Counted from the first letter of the stretch, positions 8,293 to 17,255 are shown. The stretch: DNA of 64,000 nucleotides from Qipengyuania oceanensis (GCF_009827535.1 NZ_WTYN01000001.1:558001-622000); one strand, 5' to 3'. Notes: a model not told the origin generated them from the letters alone. A program made the numbers and translations.

Positions 8293-9771
8293 TTACTTGT
8301 TCTTGAGAAGTTTCTGAAGATCCGGAGGAAGCGTCGACGGATCGACACCCGGACCGTTGGCACCGCCGCTTCCGAGACCGGGCAAGCCGCCACCCATGCC
8401 CCCCATCCCGGGCATCCCGCCGCCGAGACCGCCCGATCCGAACAGGGCGCCGAGCCCCTTGAGCCCGCCCATCTTGCGGATCTGCTTCATCGCGCGGCCC
8501 ATTTCCTGGTGCATCTTGAGCAGCTTGTTGACCGTTTGGACATCCGTCCCCGAACCTGCCGCCACGCGCTTCTTGCGCTTGGCGTTCATCAGTTCGGGCC
8601 GGGCTCGTTCCTTGGCGGTCATCGAGCCGATGATCGCATCCATGTGAAGCAGCACCTTGTCGTCCATGTTGCTGGCCGCGAGCGCCTGCTTCGCCTTCTT
8701 CATGCCCGGCAGCATGCCTGCAAGCATGCCAAGCCCGCCCATGGACTGCATCTGGCGCAGTTGCATGCGCAGGTCGTTGAGGTCGAACTGCCCCTTCGCC
8801 ATGCGCTTGGCGAGAAGTTCCGCCTCTTCTTCCTTGATGGACGCAGTTGCCCGTTCGACCAGGCCGACCACGTCGCCCATGCCGAGAATGCGATCGGCCA
8901 CGCGGCTCGGCACGAAAGCCTCGAGCGCGTCGAGCTTTTCGCCCGTGCCCGCAAACTTGATCGGCTTGCCGGTGACGAACCGCATCGAGAGCGCCGCACC
9001 GCCACGCGCATCGCCATCCATGCGGGTCAGCACCACGCCGGTCAGCGGCATCTCGTCGTTGAACGATTTGGCGACGTTGACCGCGTCCTGTCCAGCCAGC
9101 GAATCGACGACCAGCAGCACCTCGGTCGGGGTGGAGACCTGGCTGATCGCCTTCATCTCGCCCATCAACGCCTCGTCGACGTGAAGGCGACCGGCGGTAT
9201 CGAGCAGCAGCACGTCGACCGCCTGTAGCTTCGCGCTTTCCATCGCCCGCCTGGCGATGTCGACGGGTTGCTGGCCCGACACGATCGGCAGCGTCGCGAT
9301 CCCGACCTGCTCGCCGAGCACCTTGAGCTGTTCCTGCGCCGCCGGACGATTGACGTCGAGCGAGGCCATCATGACCTTCTTGCCGTGCTTTTCGCGCACG
9401 AACTTGCCGAGCTTGGCGGTGGTGGTGGTCTTGCCCGATCCCTGCAGGCCGACCATCATCACGACGACCGGGGGCCTGGCATCGAGGTTGAGACCTTCCT
9501 GCCCTTCCCCGCCGAGCATCTCGATCAGCTCGTCGTTGACGATCTTTACGACCTGCTGGCCCGGCGTGACCGACCGCAGGACGTCCTGTCCGATCGCCTT
9601 CTCGGTTACCGCGTCGACGAAACGGCGCACCACCGGCAAGGCGACGTCGGCTTCGAGCAGTGCCACGCGCACTTCGCGCATCGCGTCGCGCACGTCCTGT
9701 TCGTTGAGCGCGCCACGCCCGCGCAGCTTGTCGAAGACTCCGCCGAGCCGGTCTGAAAGACTGTCGAACAT
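8293..9771 (-). CDS. ffh: Signal recognition particle protein Ffh (SRP54)
   Basis: 492 residues. Ffh binds 4.5S RNA and signal sequences of nascent membrane proteins and brings ribosomes to FtsY. The N domain (1-90) includes EVRVALLEADVALPVV; the GTPase has the P-loop GLQGSGKTTTT (residues 108-118), DVNRPAA and DTAGR (191-195), and later TRMDGDARGG. The methionine-rich M domain has KRMAKGQFDLNDL and RARPELMNAKRKKR, the latter near the RNA-binding site. The tail is Gly/Met-rich (GGMPGMGGMGG). ATG 9771 follows an AGGAG site. A tRNA-Ala terminator lies just upstream, so ffh must have its own promoter between 9772 and about 9815. Confidence 0.98.
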   Translation of the reverse strand: MFDSLSDRLGGVFDKLRGRGALNEQDVRDAMREVRVALLEADVALPVVRRFVDAVTEKAIGQDVLRSVTPGQQVVKIVNDELIEMLGGEGQEGLNLDARPPVVVMMVGLQGSGKTTTTAKLGKFVREKHGKKVMMASLDVNRPAAQEQLKVLGEQVGIATLPIVSGQQPVDIARRAMESAKLQAVDVLLLDTAGRLHVDEALMGEMKAISQVSTPTEVLLVVDSLAGQDAVNVAKSFNDEMPLTGVVLTRMDGDARGGAALSMRFVTGKPIKFAGTGEKLDALEAFVPSRVADRILGMGDVVGLVERATASIKEEEAELLAKRMAKGQFDLNDLRMQLRQMQSMGGLGMLAGMLPGMKKAKQALAASNMDDKVLLHMDAIIGSMTAKERARPELMNAKRKKRVAAGSGTDVQTVNKLLKMHQEMGRAMKQIRKMGGLKGLGALFGSGGLGGGMPGMGGMGGGLPGLGSGGANGPGVDPSTLPPDLQKLLKNK

Positions 9772-9814
9772 GGGTCTTCAACTCCTCTTACGGCCCGCCA
9801 GGGCCAGTAAACGC

Positions 9815-9852
9815 GAAAAACGCCGGCGGACGAAACCTCGTCAGCCAGCGTT
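9815..9852 (-). terminator. Intrinsic terminator after tRNA-Ala
   Basis: Arms 9819-9827 and 9844-9852 (one G-U pair) with an inner stem (9829-9833 with 9838-9842), followed on the minus strand by a run of Ts. It closes the tRNA-Ala transcript before ffh. Confidence 0.8.
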
Positions 9853-9889
9853 GCGAATTTCTCAAGGAAATCCGACTTTTGTCTGCGAA

Positions 9890-9965
<76 letters not shown>

Positions 9966-10020
9966 GTACCATTCGTGCCCGGCATGCCCTGGGAGGCCTG
10001 CCGTCCTGCCGCACCGAAGC

Positions 10021-10053
10021 GCGGGATGCGCCCTTTATAAAGGGGCACCCCGC
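10021..10053. promoter_or_regulatory. Palindrome with TATAAA core upstream of tRNA-Ala
   Basis: A 33-base inverted repeat whose centre, CCCTTTATAAAGGG (10031-10044), is a perfect palindrome; the outer arms pair apart from one bulge and one mismatch. It lies between the stop of the TIGR02300 gene (10069) and tRNA-Ala (9965). There is no T-run after it on the minus strand, so it is not a classical terminator. TATAAA on the minus strand could be the -10 box of the tRNA promoter, with TTGCAT about 15 bases upstream as a weak -35. Confidence 0.4.
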
Positions 10054-10068
10054 AATGCAACAGCTAAA

Positions 10069-10404
10069 TCAATTGTCGTCGTCTTCGTCGTCGCCCTTGC
10101 CCTTGGCAACGCCGAGATCGTCGTCGCCGCCGAGATCGACGTCGTTGTCCGGGGAATCGTCATCCTCGTCGATGTCCAGATCTTCCAGATCGTCGTCATC
10201 GCCGCCGAGATCGGAATCGGGCTCCTTGCCTTCCTTCTTCTTCTCGTCCTCGAAGGGGATCGGCTGCTTGGACTTGAGCACCGGCTCGGGCGACCATTCC
10301 TCACCGCATTCGATGCAGGTGACCGGATCGTCCTTGCCGAGATCGTAGAAACGCGTGCCGCATTTCGGGCACGAACGCTTTGTGCCCCATTCTGGCTTGA
10401 CCAT
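10069..10404 (-). CDS. TIGR02300 (FYDLN acid) family protein
   Basis: 111 residues. The family is widespread in alphaproteobacteria and has no established function. The N-terminus is a zinc-ribbon-like fold with two Cys pairs, CPKC (12, 15) and CIEC (30, 33), and the name-giving segment reads FYDLG here (19-23). From about residue 62 onward the chain is almost entirely Asp, Glu and Gly, a strongly acidic disordered tail. It is transcribed divergently from aroA, with 174 bases between the two starts. A palindrome follows its stop codon. Confidence 0.93.
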   Translation of the reverse strand: MVKPEWGTKRSCPKCGTRFYDLGKDDPVTCIECGEEWSPEPVLKSKQPIPFEDEKKKEGKEPDSDLGGDDDDLEDLDIDEDDDSPDNDVDLGGDDDLGVAKGKGDDEDDDN

Positions 10405-10578
10405 TATATTTCCTCAAAAGCTTCCCGCTGGCATCACGAAGCCTGCGGGACGTCAGATTCTCTCATACTTGATGGGTGCCGACGGGTCGGGAATCAAGAG
10501 CGGGCGCGCCTTGCCATAGGGCAATCGCACTGTCAAAAGCCGCGCGCACTTTCTCGCCTCCCACCGAAAGACCGGCGC

Positions 10579-11916
10579 TTGCCCACCCACACGCCCGACT
10601 CCCCGCATTCCACGACCTTCCGTCCCATGGGGCCGCTCACGGGGCGAATCCGCGTGCCCGGCGACAAGTCGATCAGCCACCGCTCGATCATGTTTGGCGC
10701 GCTGGCCGTAGGCGAAACGCGGGTGACCGGCCTGCTCGAGGGCGAAGACGTGATGGCGACGGCCGCAGCGATGCGCGCGATGGGCGCCTCGATCGAGCGG
10801 TCGGGCGACGAATGGCGCATCTGCGGCGTGGGTGTCGGCGGCCTGCTCCAGCCGCAAGCCGCGCTCGACATGGGCAATTCGGGCACGTCCACGCGGCTGC
10901 TCATGGGCCTCGTCGCGACCCATGCGATCACCGCGACCTTCACCGGCGACGCCAGCCTGTCGAAGCGCCCGATGGGCCGGGTGATCGATCCGCTCTCGCT
11001 GATGGGCGCGAGCTTCGAAGCCTCGCCCGGCGGCACGCTGCCGCTGATGGTGCGCGGCGCGACCACCGCCGTGCCGATCGAATACCGCCTGCCGGTCGCG
11101 AGCGCACAGGTGAAAAGCGCGGTGCTGCTGGCAGGGCTCAACACGCCCGGCATTACCCGCGTCATTGAGCCGATCGCCACGCGCGATCATTCGGAGCGGA
11201 TGCTGCGCGGTTTCGGAGCGGAACTGGAAATCGAGGAAGTCGACGGCGAACGGATTATCTTCATCCGCGGCGAGGCGGACTTGCAGCCGCAGGTCATCGA
11301 GGTCCCGGGCGATCCGTCGTCCGCGGCGTTCTTCATCGTCGCCGCTCTCGTGACCGAGGGAAGCGACCTCGTGATCGAGAATGTCGGCCTCAACCCGACG
11401 CGCGCAGGACTGGTCGAAGTGCTGCGCCAGATGGGCGGCAGGATCGAGGAATTCGACCGGCGCGAGATCGGCGGCGAGCCGGTGGCAGACCTGCGCGTCA
11501 CGTACAGCAGATTGACCGGTATCGATGTCGATCCCGCAATTGCGCCCAGCATGATCGACGAATTTCCCGTGCTGTTCGTAGCGGCCGCGCTGGCCGACGG
11601 GACGACCACGACCAGCGGGCTCGAGGAGTTGCGCGTCAAGGAAAGCGACCGGCTCGATGTCATGGCCTCGGCTCTGCGTGCTGCAGGAGCCGACCTCGAC
11701 GAAGAAGAGGACGGGCTGGTCATCCGCGGCACGGGCGGAGTTCCCCTGCGCGGAACCGCCAATGCCCGGGTGAAGACGCATCTCGACCACCGCATCGCGA
11801 TGAGCATGGCGATCGCCGGCCTCGCCAGCCGCGACGGCGTGCTGATCGACGACACTGCGCCGATCCGCACCAGTTTCCCGAATTTCGAGGCTTTGCTGGC
11901 GGAGGCCACGTCGTGA
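10579..11916 (+). CDS. aroA: 3-phosphoshikimate 1-carboxyvinyltransferase (class II EPSP synthase)
   Basis: 445 residues from TTG 10579. It joins phosphoenolpyruvate to shikimate-3-phosphate, the sixth step to chorismate. All four class II (CP4-type) signatures are present: GDKS (29-31 region), SAQVK, RDHSE and NPTR. The residue equivalent to the glycine-to-alanine change known in CP4 is Gly here (GNSGT, Gly102). The TTG start gives an N-terminus of the same length as CP4; ATG 10627 is the alternative, and no strong ribosome-binding site settles it. The stop overlaps the next gene's start, beginning a tightly coupled four-gene run that leads to rpsA. Confidence 0.96.
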   Translation: MPTHTPDSPHSTTFRPMGPLTGRIRVPGDKSISHRSIMFGALAVGETRVTGLLEGEDVMATAAAMRAMGASIERSGDEWRICGVGVGGLLQPQAALDMGNSGTSTRLLMGLVATHAITATFTGDASLSKRPMGRVIDPLSLMGASFEASPGGTLPLMVRGATTAVPIEYRLPVASAQVKSAVLLAGLNTPGITRVIEPIATRDHSERMLRGFGAELEIEEVDGERIIFIRGEADLQPQVIEVPGDPSSAAFFIVAALVTEGSDLVIENVGLNPTRAGLVEVLRQMGGRIEEFDRREIGGEPVADLRVTYSRLTGIDVDPAIAPSMIDEFPVLFVAAALADGTTTTSGLEELRVKESDRLDVMASALRAAGADLDEEEDGLVIRGTGGVPLRGTANARVKTHLDHRIAMSMAIAGLASRDGVLIDDTAPIRTSFPNFEALLAEATS

Positions 11917-12170
11917 TGGATCTCGACTGGGCCACGCTGGTCGGCTTCGTCGGCATGGCCTGCATCATCGGCGCCTATGCCTATCTGACATGGCAGGACG
12001 AGCCGAACCCCTTCGTGCTCCACATCACCAATCTCGTAGGTGCCGCGCTGCTGACCGTATCGCTCCTGGTGCACATGAACCTGCCGAGCCTCGTGCTCGA
12101 GGGGTTCTGGGCCGCCATTGCTATCTGGGGTCTGGCCAAGGCGATGCGCTCTCGAAGGAATGTCCGATGA
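11916..12170 (+). CDS. Small membrane protein, CBU_0592-like
   Basis: About 84 residues (ATG 11916, or GTG 11913). Three hydrophobic helices are visible (about residues 6-24, 34-51 and 57-73) with a basic C-terminal end (MRSRRNVR). The motif FVGMACIIGAYAYLTWQ and HITNLVGAALL match a small family of integral membrane proteins named after Coxiella CBU_0592, with no known function. It overlaps both neighbours by one to four bases (aroA stop upstream, cmk start downstream), so it is translated together with aroA and cmk. Confidence 0.8.
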   Translation: MDLDWATLVGFVGMACIIGAYAYLTWQDEPNPFVLHITNLVGAALLTVSLLVHMNLPSLVLEGFWAAIAIWGLAKAMRSRRNVR

Positions 12171-12793
12171 TCATTGCCGTCGACGGACCCACCGCCAGTG
12201 GCAAGGGCACGATCGCCAAGGCGCTCGCCGCGCATTACGGGCTGCCTCACCTCGACACGGGCCTGCTCTATCGCGCGGTCGGACGACAAGTCTTCCTTGA
12301 TGGCGGCGATCCGGACGATGCTTCGGACGCCCTTGCCGCGACCAGCTTCCCCGACAGCCTGCTCGGCGATCCGCGTCTGCGCAGCGAGGATATCGGCGGC
12401 CTCGCCAGCCGCGTTTCGGTGCATGCCGTGGTGCGCCAGGCCCTGTTCGATCGCCAGCGCGCCTTTGCCACGCAGACCGGTGGCGCGGTGCTCGACGGGC
12501 GCGATATCGGGACCGTGATCGCACCGGAAGCGGATGCCAAGCTGTTCGTCACGGCCAGTGTGGAAGCGCGCGCCGAGCGTCGCTGGAAGGAAATGCAGGA
12601 GCGCGGCGAACCGCACACGCTCGAAGTGATCGTCGATGACCTGCGACGGCGCGACGAACGCGACCGCAACCGGGCCGAGGCTCCGCTGGTCGCCGCCCCC
12701 GACGCCTTCGTGCTCGATACGTCCGACCTCGGCCGCGACGAAGCGATCGCGGCTGCCATCGACGCCGTCGAAGATGCGCTGAAGAGCCAGTGA
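12167..12793 (+). CDS. cmk: Cytidylate kinase
   Basis: 208 residues from ATG 12167, which overlaps the previous stop (ATGA). It phosphorylates CMP and dCMP with ATP. The P-loop GPTASGKGT occupies residues 7-15, followed by HLDTGLLYRAVG and LDGRDIGTVIAPEADAKLFVTAS, the substrate and lid regions of bacterial CMP kinases. A longer open frame exists upstream but lies inside the neighbouring gene and is not kinase-like. The aroA-cmk-rpsA neighbourhood is common in proteobacteria. The stop codon overlaps a GTG start of the next gene. Confidence 0.97.
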   Translation: MIIAVDGPTASGKGTIAKALAAHYGLPHLDTGLLYRAVGRQVFLDGGDPDDASDALAATSFPDSLLGDPRLRSEDIGGLASRVSVHAVVRQALFDRQRAFATQTGGAVLDGRDIGTVIAPEADAKLFVTASVEARAERRWKEMQERGEPHTLEVIVDDLRRRDERDRNRAEAPLVAAPDAFVLDTSDLGRDEAIAAAIDAVEDALKSQ

Positions 12794-13401
12794 CCTACCG
12801 GGCGAAGCTCTGGTCGGTCACCGCGGTCTGGATCGTCGCCCTCGCCCTCTCCGGTTGGCAACCATACGACAGGGCGACGTGGTGGATGGAAGTCGCGCCG
12901 GTGCTGATGGCCCTGCCGGTCTTGTGGCTCAGCGCTCGCCGCTTCCCTCTGACCACGCTGTCTCTCGTCCTGATCGCGCTGCATGGGCTCGTCCTAATCC
13001 TCGGCGGGGCTTATACCTATGCACGGGTGCCGATCGGCTTCGCGGTGCAGGACTGGCTGGACCTTGCCCGCAATCCCTACGACCGGTTCGGCCATTTCTT
13101 CCAGGGTTTCACTCCGGCCATCGTCTTGAGGGAAATGCTGATCCGTCTGGGCGGCATCGGGCGCGGATGGCTGCTTGCGACACTCGTGCTTGCCTGTTGC
13201 CTCGCGGTCAGCGCCAGTTACGAGCTGATCGAATTCGGAGCGGCCATGGCGCTTGGCCAGGGCGCGGACGAGTTTCTCGGTACGCAGGGCGATCCGTGGG
13301 ATACCCAGTGGGACATGCTGATGTGCCTGATCGGGGCGGCGAGCGCCTTGCTGGTGCTGACTCCCACGCATGATCGCCAGGTTGCAGCCATCCGGGCTTA
13401 G
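12790..13401 (+). CDS. YjdF-like (DUF2238) membrane protein
   Basis: 203 residues from GTG 12790, which shares bases with the cmk stop (GTGA). Five or six membrane helices are visible. The motifs YDRFGHFFQGFTPA and ASYELIEFGAAM, then GTQGDPWDTQWDM, are characteristic of the DUF2238/YjdF family, whose role is unknown. The acidic and histidine residues in those motifs face the membrane and could bind a metal or substrate. The family's Firmicutes members are controlled by a riboswitch; here there is no leader at all, because the gene is coupled to cmk. Confidence 0.85.
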   Translation: MTYRAKLWSVTAVWIVALALSGWQPYDRATWWMEVAPVLMALPVLWLSARRFPLTTLSLVLIALHGLVLILGGAYTYARVPIGFAVQDWLDLARNPYDRFGHFFQGFTPAIVLREMLIRLGGIGRGWLLATLVLACCLAVSASYELIEFGAAMALGQGADEFLGTQGDPWDTQWDMLMCLIGAASALLVLTPTHDRQVAAIRA

Positions 13402-13527
13402 CGCTTTTTCTTGCTTTCGGCCCCGCTTTCGCCTAGGCGCGCGGCCGTTCACGCACATCCCTGGATGCACGGAACCTTTGCGGCACGCATTCGGCACCGC
13501 GAAGACGTCGGCCTCTTGCCCCGTACG

Positions 13528-13545
13528 GCCCGCAATGGTGCGGGC
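13528..13545 (+). promoter_or_regulatory. Hairpin in the rpsA leader
   Basis: A perfect seven-base-pair stem (GCCCGCA with TGCGGGC, four-base loop) 64 bases before the rpsA start. There is no T-run, so it is not a terminator. S1 represses its own mRNA in enterobacteria through leader structure; a similar job here is only a possibility. The rest of the 207-base gap (13402-13608) shows nothing I recognise. Confidence 0.3.
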
Positions 13546-13608
13546 AGACGGTGAAAGACCCCGGGTAAACCGGTGGCCGGTAGCAAAACGATCGAAGGAC
13601 CTACCCCT

Positions 13609-15315
13609 ATGGCAACTTCTGCCAACCCGACGCGCGACGATTTCGAAGCGCTTCTCAACGAACAGCTCGGCGGCGCCGACGAAGACGGTTTCGAAGGCCG
13701 CGTCGTCAAGGGCACCGTGACCGCTGTCGAAAACGGCTATGCCGTCATCGACGTGGGCCTCAAGAGCGAAGGCCGCGTCGACCTCAAGGAATTCATGCGC
13801 GGCGAAGACGAGCACGGCCTGTCGGTCGGCTCCGAAGTCGAAGTCTATGTCGACCGCGTCGAGAACGCCGACGGCGAAGCGATGCTATCGCGCGACCGCG
13901 CACGTCGCGAAGCCGCGTGGGACAAGCTTGAAAGCGAGTTCGGCGAAGGCAAGCGCGTCGATGGCCGCATCTTCGGCCGCGTCAAGGGCGGCTTCACCGT
14001 CGATCTCGACGGCGCGGTGGCCTTTCTCCCCGGCAGCCAGGTCGACATCCGCCCCGTGCGCGACGTCACCCCGCTGATGGACCAGCCGCAGCCGTTCCAG
14101 ATCCTCAAGATGGATCGCCGTCGCGGCAACATCGTCGTCTCGCGCCGTGCGGTTCTGGAAGAAACCCGCGCCGAACAGCGCAGCGAGCTGATCAACGACC
14201 TGGCCGAAGGCCAGGTGATCGACGGCGTCGTGAAGAACATCACCGATTACGGTGCCTTCGTCGACCTCGGCGGTATCGACGGCCTGCTCCATGTCACCGA
14301 CATGAGCTACAAGCGCGTCAACCACCCGAGCGAAATGATCGAGATCGGCGCGACCGTGACCGTCCAGATCATCCGCATCAACGAGGAAACCCAGCGCATC
14401 AGCCTCGGCATGAAGCAGCTGGAATCGGATCCGTGGGATGGCGTTTCCGCCAAGTATCCGATCGGCATGAAGCTGACCGGCACGGTCACGAACATCACCG
14501 AATACGGTGCCTTCGTCGAAATTGAGCCGGGCATCGAAGGCCTGGTCCACGTCAGCGAAATGAGCTGGACCAAGAAGAACGTCCACCCGGGCAAGATCGT
14601 CTCGACCTCGCAGGAAGTCGAAGTCATGGTCCTCGAAGTCGATAGCGAGAAGCGCCGCATTTCGCTCGGCCTCAAGCAGGCCCAGCGCAATCCGTGGGAA
14701 GAGTTCGCCGAGAAGCACCCGGTCGGCACCGAGGTCGAAGGCGAAGTCAAGAACGCTACCGAGTTCGGCCTGTTCATCGGTCTCGACGGCGACGTCGACG
14801 GCATGGTTCACATGTCCGACATCGCCTGGGGCATCTCGGGCGAGGACGCACTGGCGCTCCACCGCAAGGGCGAGCAGGTCAAGGCGATCGTGCTCGACGT
14901 CGACACCGACAAGGAGCGCATCAGCCTCGGCATGAAGCAGCTCGAAAAGGGTGCACCTTCGGCAGATGGCGCCGATGCCAGCACGCTGCGCAAGAACCAG
15001 ACCGTCACCGTTACCGTGCTCGAAGTGCGTGACGGCGGCCTCGAGGTTCAGGTCGGCGAAGACGGCGCAACCGGCTTCATCAAGCGTTCGGACCTCGGTC
15101 GCGACCGCGACGAGCAGCGTTCGGATCGCTTCCAGCCCGGCGCCAAGGTCGATGCGATGGTCACCGGTTTCGACCGTTCGAAGAAGCCGACCTTCTCGAT
15201 CAAGGCGCGTCAGATCGCCGAAGAGAAGGAAGCGGTTGCCCAGTTCGGTTCGTCCGACTCGGGTGCCTCGCTCGGCGACATCCTCGGCGAAGCGCTGAAG
15301 AAGAAGGAAGACTAA
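13609..15315 (+). CDS. rpsA: 30S ribosomal protein S1
   Basis: 568 residues from ATG 13609, preceded by GAAGGA. S1 binds and unfolds mRNA on the 30S subunit and is essential for initiating most messages. Six S1/OB-fold repeats are visible, with recurring GTVTAVENGYAVIDVGLKSE-like and GVVKNITDYGAFVDLGGIDG segments and LGMKQLE at repeat ends, starting near residues 25, 110, 190, 280, 365 and 455. The open frame extends 12 codons upstream, but the ATG with the ribosome-binding site matches the usual MATSANPTRDDF start. A strong terminator follows the stop codon. Confidence 0.98.
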   Translation: MATSANPTRDDFEALLNEQLGGADEDGFEGRVVKGTVTAVENGYAVIDVGLKSEGRVDLKEFMRGEDEHGLSVGSEVEVYVDRVENADGEAMLSRDRARREAAWDKLESEFGEGKRVDGRIFGRVKGGFTVDLDGAVAFLPGSQVDIRPVRDVTPLMDQPQPFQILKMDRRRGNIVVSRRAVLEETRAEQRSELINDLAEGQVIDGVVKNITDYGAFVDLGGIDGLLHVTDMSYKRVNHPSEMIEIGATVTVQIIRINEETQRISLGMKQLESDPWDGVSAKYPIGMKLTGTVTNITEYGAFVEIEPGIEGLVHVSEMSWTKKNVHPGKIVSTSQEVEVMVLEVDSEKRRISLGLKQAQRNPWEEFAEKHPVGTEVEGEVKNATEFGLFIGLDGDVDGMVHMSDIAWGISGEDALALHRKGEQVKAIVLDVDTDKERISLGMKQLEKGAPSADGADASTLRKNQTVTVTVLEVRDGGLEVQVGEDGATGFIKRSDLGRDRDEQRSDRFQPGAKVDAMVTGFDRSKKPTFSIKARQIAEEKEAVAQFGSSDSGASLGDILGEALKKKED

Positions 15316-15348
15316 GCTCTTCCAGCCTTTTCGAAGGTCATCAGGACA

Positions 15349-15383
15349 GGCCCGCCGCTCACCTCGAGCGGTGGGCCTTTCTT
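15349..15383 (+). terminator. Intrinsic terminator after rpsA
   Basis: A 12-base-pair stem (15349-15360 with 15366-15377, one G-U pair), a five-base loop, then TTTCTT. It lies 33 bases after the rpsA stop codon. Confidence 0.9.
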
Positions 15384-15412
15384 ATTGGCGCGCCGAGAGT
15401 TAGGTTGCGCCC

Positions 15413-16186
15413 ATGACTGCTCAAGACACCTGGCTCGAAGTCCACCAGTTCCCCTGCCTGTCCGACAATTACGGGTTCCTCCTCCACGATCCCGACAGCG
15501 GAGAGACGGCGGCGATCGATACGCCGGACGGCGCGGAGTACCTGCGCCAGGCCGAGGCGAAAGGCTGGCGGATCACGCAGATCTGGAACACGCACTGGCA
15601 TCCCGATCATGCCGGTGGAAACAAGGAAATCGTCGAAGCGCATGGCGCGACGATCGTCGCCCCGCGGGAAGTCGAGAAACTGTCGAACATCGACACGGTC
15701 GTCGGCAACGGCGACACGGTCACGCTCGGCGCGTGGGAAGCCAGGGTGATCGACGTATCTGGCCATACCAACGGCCACGTGGCGTATTACCTGCCAGAGG
15801 CTGCCATGGCCTTCGTCGGAGACAGCGTATTCGCGCTGGGTTGCGGGCGCATGTTCGAAGGCGAGCCGCAGCAGTTCTGGGACAGCCTCGACCGCATCCG
15901 CCAGTTGCCGCCCGAAACGACACTCTATTGCGCGCATGAATACACGCAGGCCAATGCGAAGTTCGCTCTCCATGCAGATCCGGACAACGTCGAATTGCAG
16001 CTCTACGCGAAAGAGATCGAAGCCAAGCGCGCGAAGGACGAGCCGACCGTGCCGACGCAACTGGCGCGTGAGCTTAAAACCAATCCATTCCTGCGCGCCG
16101 ACCACAATGCGATGCGAAACCGGTGGGGCGGGACCAATCCGGCAGAAACCTTCGCCGCCTTGCGCGCTGCAAAGGACAGTTTCTGA
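15413..16186 (+). CDS. gloB: Hydroxyacylglutathione hydrolase (glyoxalase II)
   Basis: 257 residues. It splits S-lactoylglutathione to lactate and glutathione, the second step of methylglyoxal removal. The metallo-beta-lactamase zinc/iron motif THWHPDHAGG gives His61, His63, Asp65 and His66; further ligands are His in VSGHTNGHVAYY, Asp in FVGDSVFALGCGRMFEG and His in YCAHEYTQANAKFA. The C-terminal helical glutathione-binding domain ends in RADHNAMRNRWG. The next gene starts six bases after its stop on the same strand. Confidence 0.95.
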   Translation: MTAQDTWLEVHQFPCLSDNYGFLLHDPDSGETAAIDTPDGAEYLRQAEAKGWRITQIWNTHWHPDHAGGNKEIVEAHGATIVAPREVEKLSNIDTVVGNGDTVTLGAWEARVIDVSGHTNGHVAYYLPEAAMAFVGDSVFALGCGRMFEGEPQQFWDSLDRIRQLPPETTLYCAHEYTQANAKFALHADPDNVELQLYAKEIEAKRAKDEPTVPTQLARELKTNPFLRADHNAMRNRWGGTNPAETFAALRAAKDSF

Positions 16187-16191
16187 GCACG

Positions 16192-17166
16192 ATGCGCGCC
16201 TTGCGAGTCGAGAGCCTGTCGGACGACCTTTCCGGCGTGATTCTCGCCCAACTGCCCGTTCCCGAACGCAGGCCGGGCGAAGTGCTGGTCCGCATGCGCG
16301 CTGCCTCGCTCAACTTTCCCGACCTGCTGATGACGCAGGGCAAATACCAGTTCAAACCTGAAGTGCCCTTCACCAGCGGGCTGGAGATGGCCGGCGAAGT
16401 CGTCGAAGCCGATGCCGACAGCGGTTTCGCCGTTGGTGATTCGGTCATGGGCGGCGCGAAGACCGGCGGTTTTGCCGAGTACATCGCCCTACCCGCCTCT
16501 GTACTGAAGCCGGTCCCCGGTGCCTTCGACTTCCGCCAGGCCGCCAGCTTCGGCGCTGCCTATCACACGGCCTATGTCGCGCTCGTCGAGATCGGCAAGG
16601 TCGAAGCAGGGCAAGCCGTGCTGATCCATGGCGCGAGCGGGGGTGTGGGCCTTGCCGCCTGCAACCTGGCCAAGGCACTGGGCGCCCGGGTTTTCGCGAC
16701 CAGCGGCGTCGAGAGTAAGCTGGCGCGGATCGAAGCCGCGGTCGCGCCGGACGCGGTGTTTCTGGCCGCAGGCAGATTTCGCGAAGACGTCCAGCGCGTG
16801 ACCGACGGGACACTGTGCGACATCGTGTTCGATCCGGTCGGCGGCCACGTGTTCGACGAGAGCACTCGCTGCGTTGCATTCGGTGGCCAGCTACAGGTGA
16901 TCGGCTTCACCAGCGGACGGATTGCCGAGATTGCGACCAACATTCCGCTTATCAAGGGATTTTCGGTCGTCGGAGTCCGCGCCGGCGAATACGCTCGGCG
17001 ATTCCCGGAGCGCGGCGAAGCCGTCTCCGCTGCTATCCGCGAGTTGGCCGAACAGCGCAAGATCGCGCCGGTGATCGATCGGGTGCTGCCGCTGGACGAA
17101 TGGCGCGAAGGCTTCGATGCGATGGCCGGACGCGACCTGGTCGGCAAGGTCGTCCTCGAGCCGTGA
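16192..17166 (+). CDS. NADPH:quinone oxidoreductase-like medium-chain dehydrogenase
   Basis: 324 residues from ATG 16192, six bases after gloB. It is a zinc-free member of the medium-chain dehydrogenase/reductase family: an N-terminal GroES-like fold (PGEVLVRMRAASLNFPDLL), a Rossmann domain with GASGGVGLAA (147-156), and a C-terminal PVIDRVLPLDEWREGFDAM segment. Members reduce quinones or act on 2-alkenals with NADPH. Pairing with glyoxalase II suggests a role in removing reactive carbonyls, an inference from position only. A long upstream extension of the frame overlaps gloB and is rejected. Confidence 0.88.
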   Translation: MRALRVESLSDDLSGVILAQLPVPERRPGEVLVRMRAASLNFPDLLMTQGKYQFKPEVPFTSGLEMAGEVVEADADSGFAVGDSVMGGAKTGGFAEYIALPASVLKPVPGAFDFRQAASFGAAYHTAYVALVEIGKVEAGQAVLIHGASGGVGLAACNLAKALGARVFATSGVESKLARIEAAVAPDAVFLAAGRFREDVQRVTDGTLCDIVFDPVGGHVFDESTRCVAFGGQLQVIGFTSGRIAEIATNIPLIKGFSVVGVRAGEYARRFPERGEAVSAAIRELAEQRKIAPVIDRVLPLDEWREGFDAMAGRDLVGKVVLEP

Positions 17167-17200
17167 AGCCAGCCTCCGGGTAAAGGAAGGATACCAGGCA

Positions 17201-17236
17201 CAAAAAAAGGCGGCCCCGCGGGACCGCCTCTTTTTC
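17201..17236. terminator. Bidirectional intrinsic terminator
   Basis: The stem 17209-17217 with 17220-17228 is flanked by seven As on the left and TCTTTTT on the right, so it can end the plus-strand quinone oxidoreductase transcript and the minus-strand atp operon, which converge here. Confidence 0.88.
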
Positions 17237-17255
17237 ATGCGAAGTCGGTTCGGCC

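Noticed and set aside
7213-9228. Plus-strand open frame of 671 codons opposite rimM, rpsP and ffh
   Set aside because: It crosses three well-supported minus-strand genes and their gaps, and has the repetitive Phe/Gly content expected from the complement of the S16 Ala/Glu tail.
10453-11790. Minus-strand open frame of 445 codons opposite aroA
   Set aside because: AroA carries all class II motifs on the plus strand; the opposing frame has no recognisable domain.
12640-12800. Possible yjdF riboswitch in front of the YjdF-like gene
   Set aside because: The gene starts inside the cmk stop codon, leaving no untranslated leader; the known riboswitch class belongs to Firmicutes leaders.
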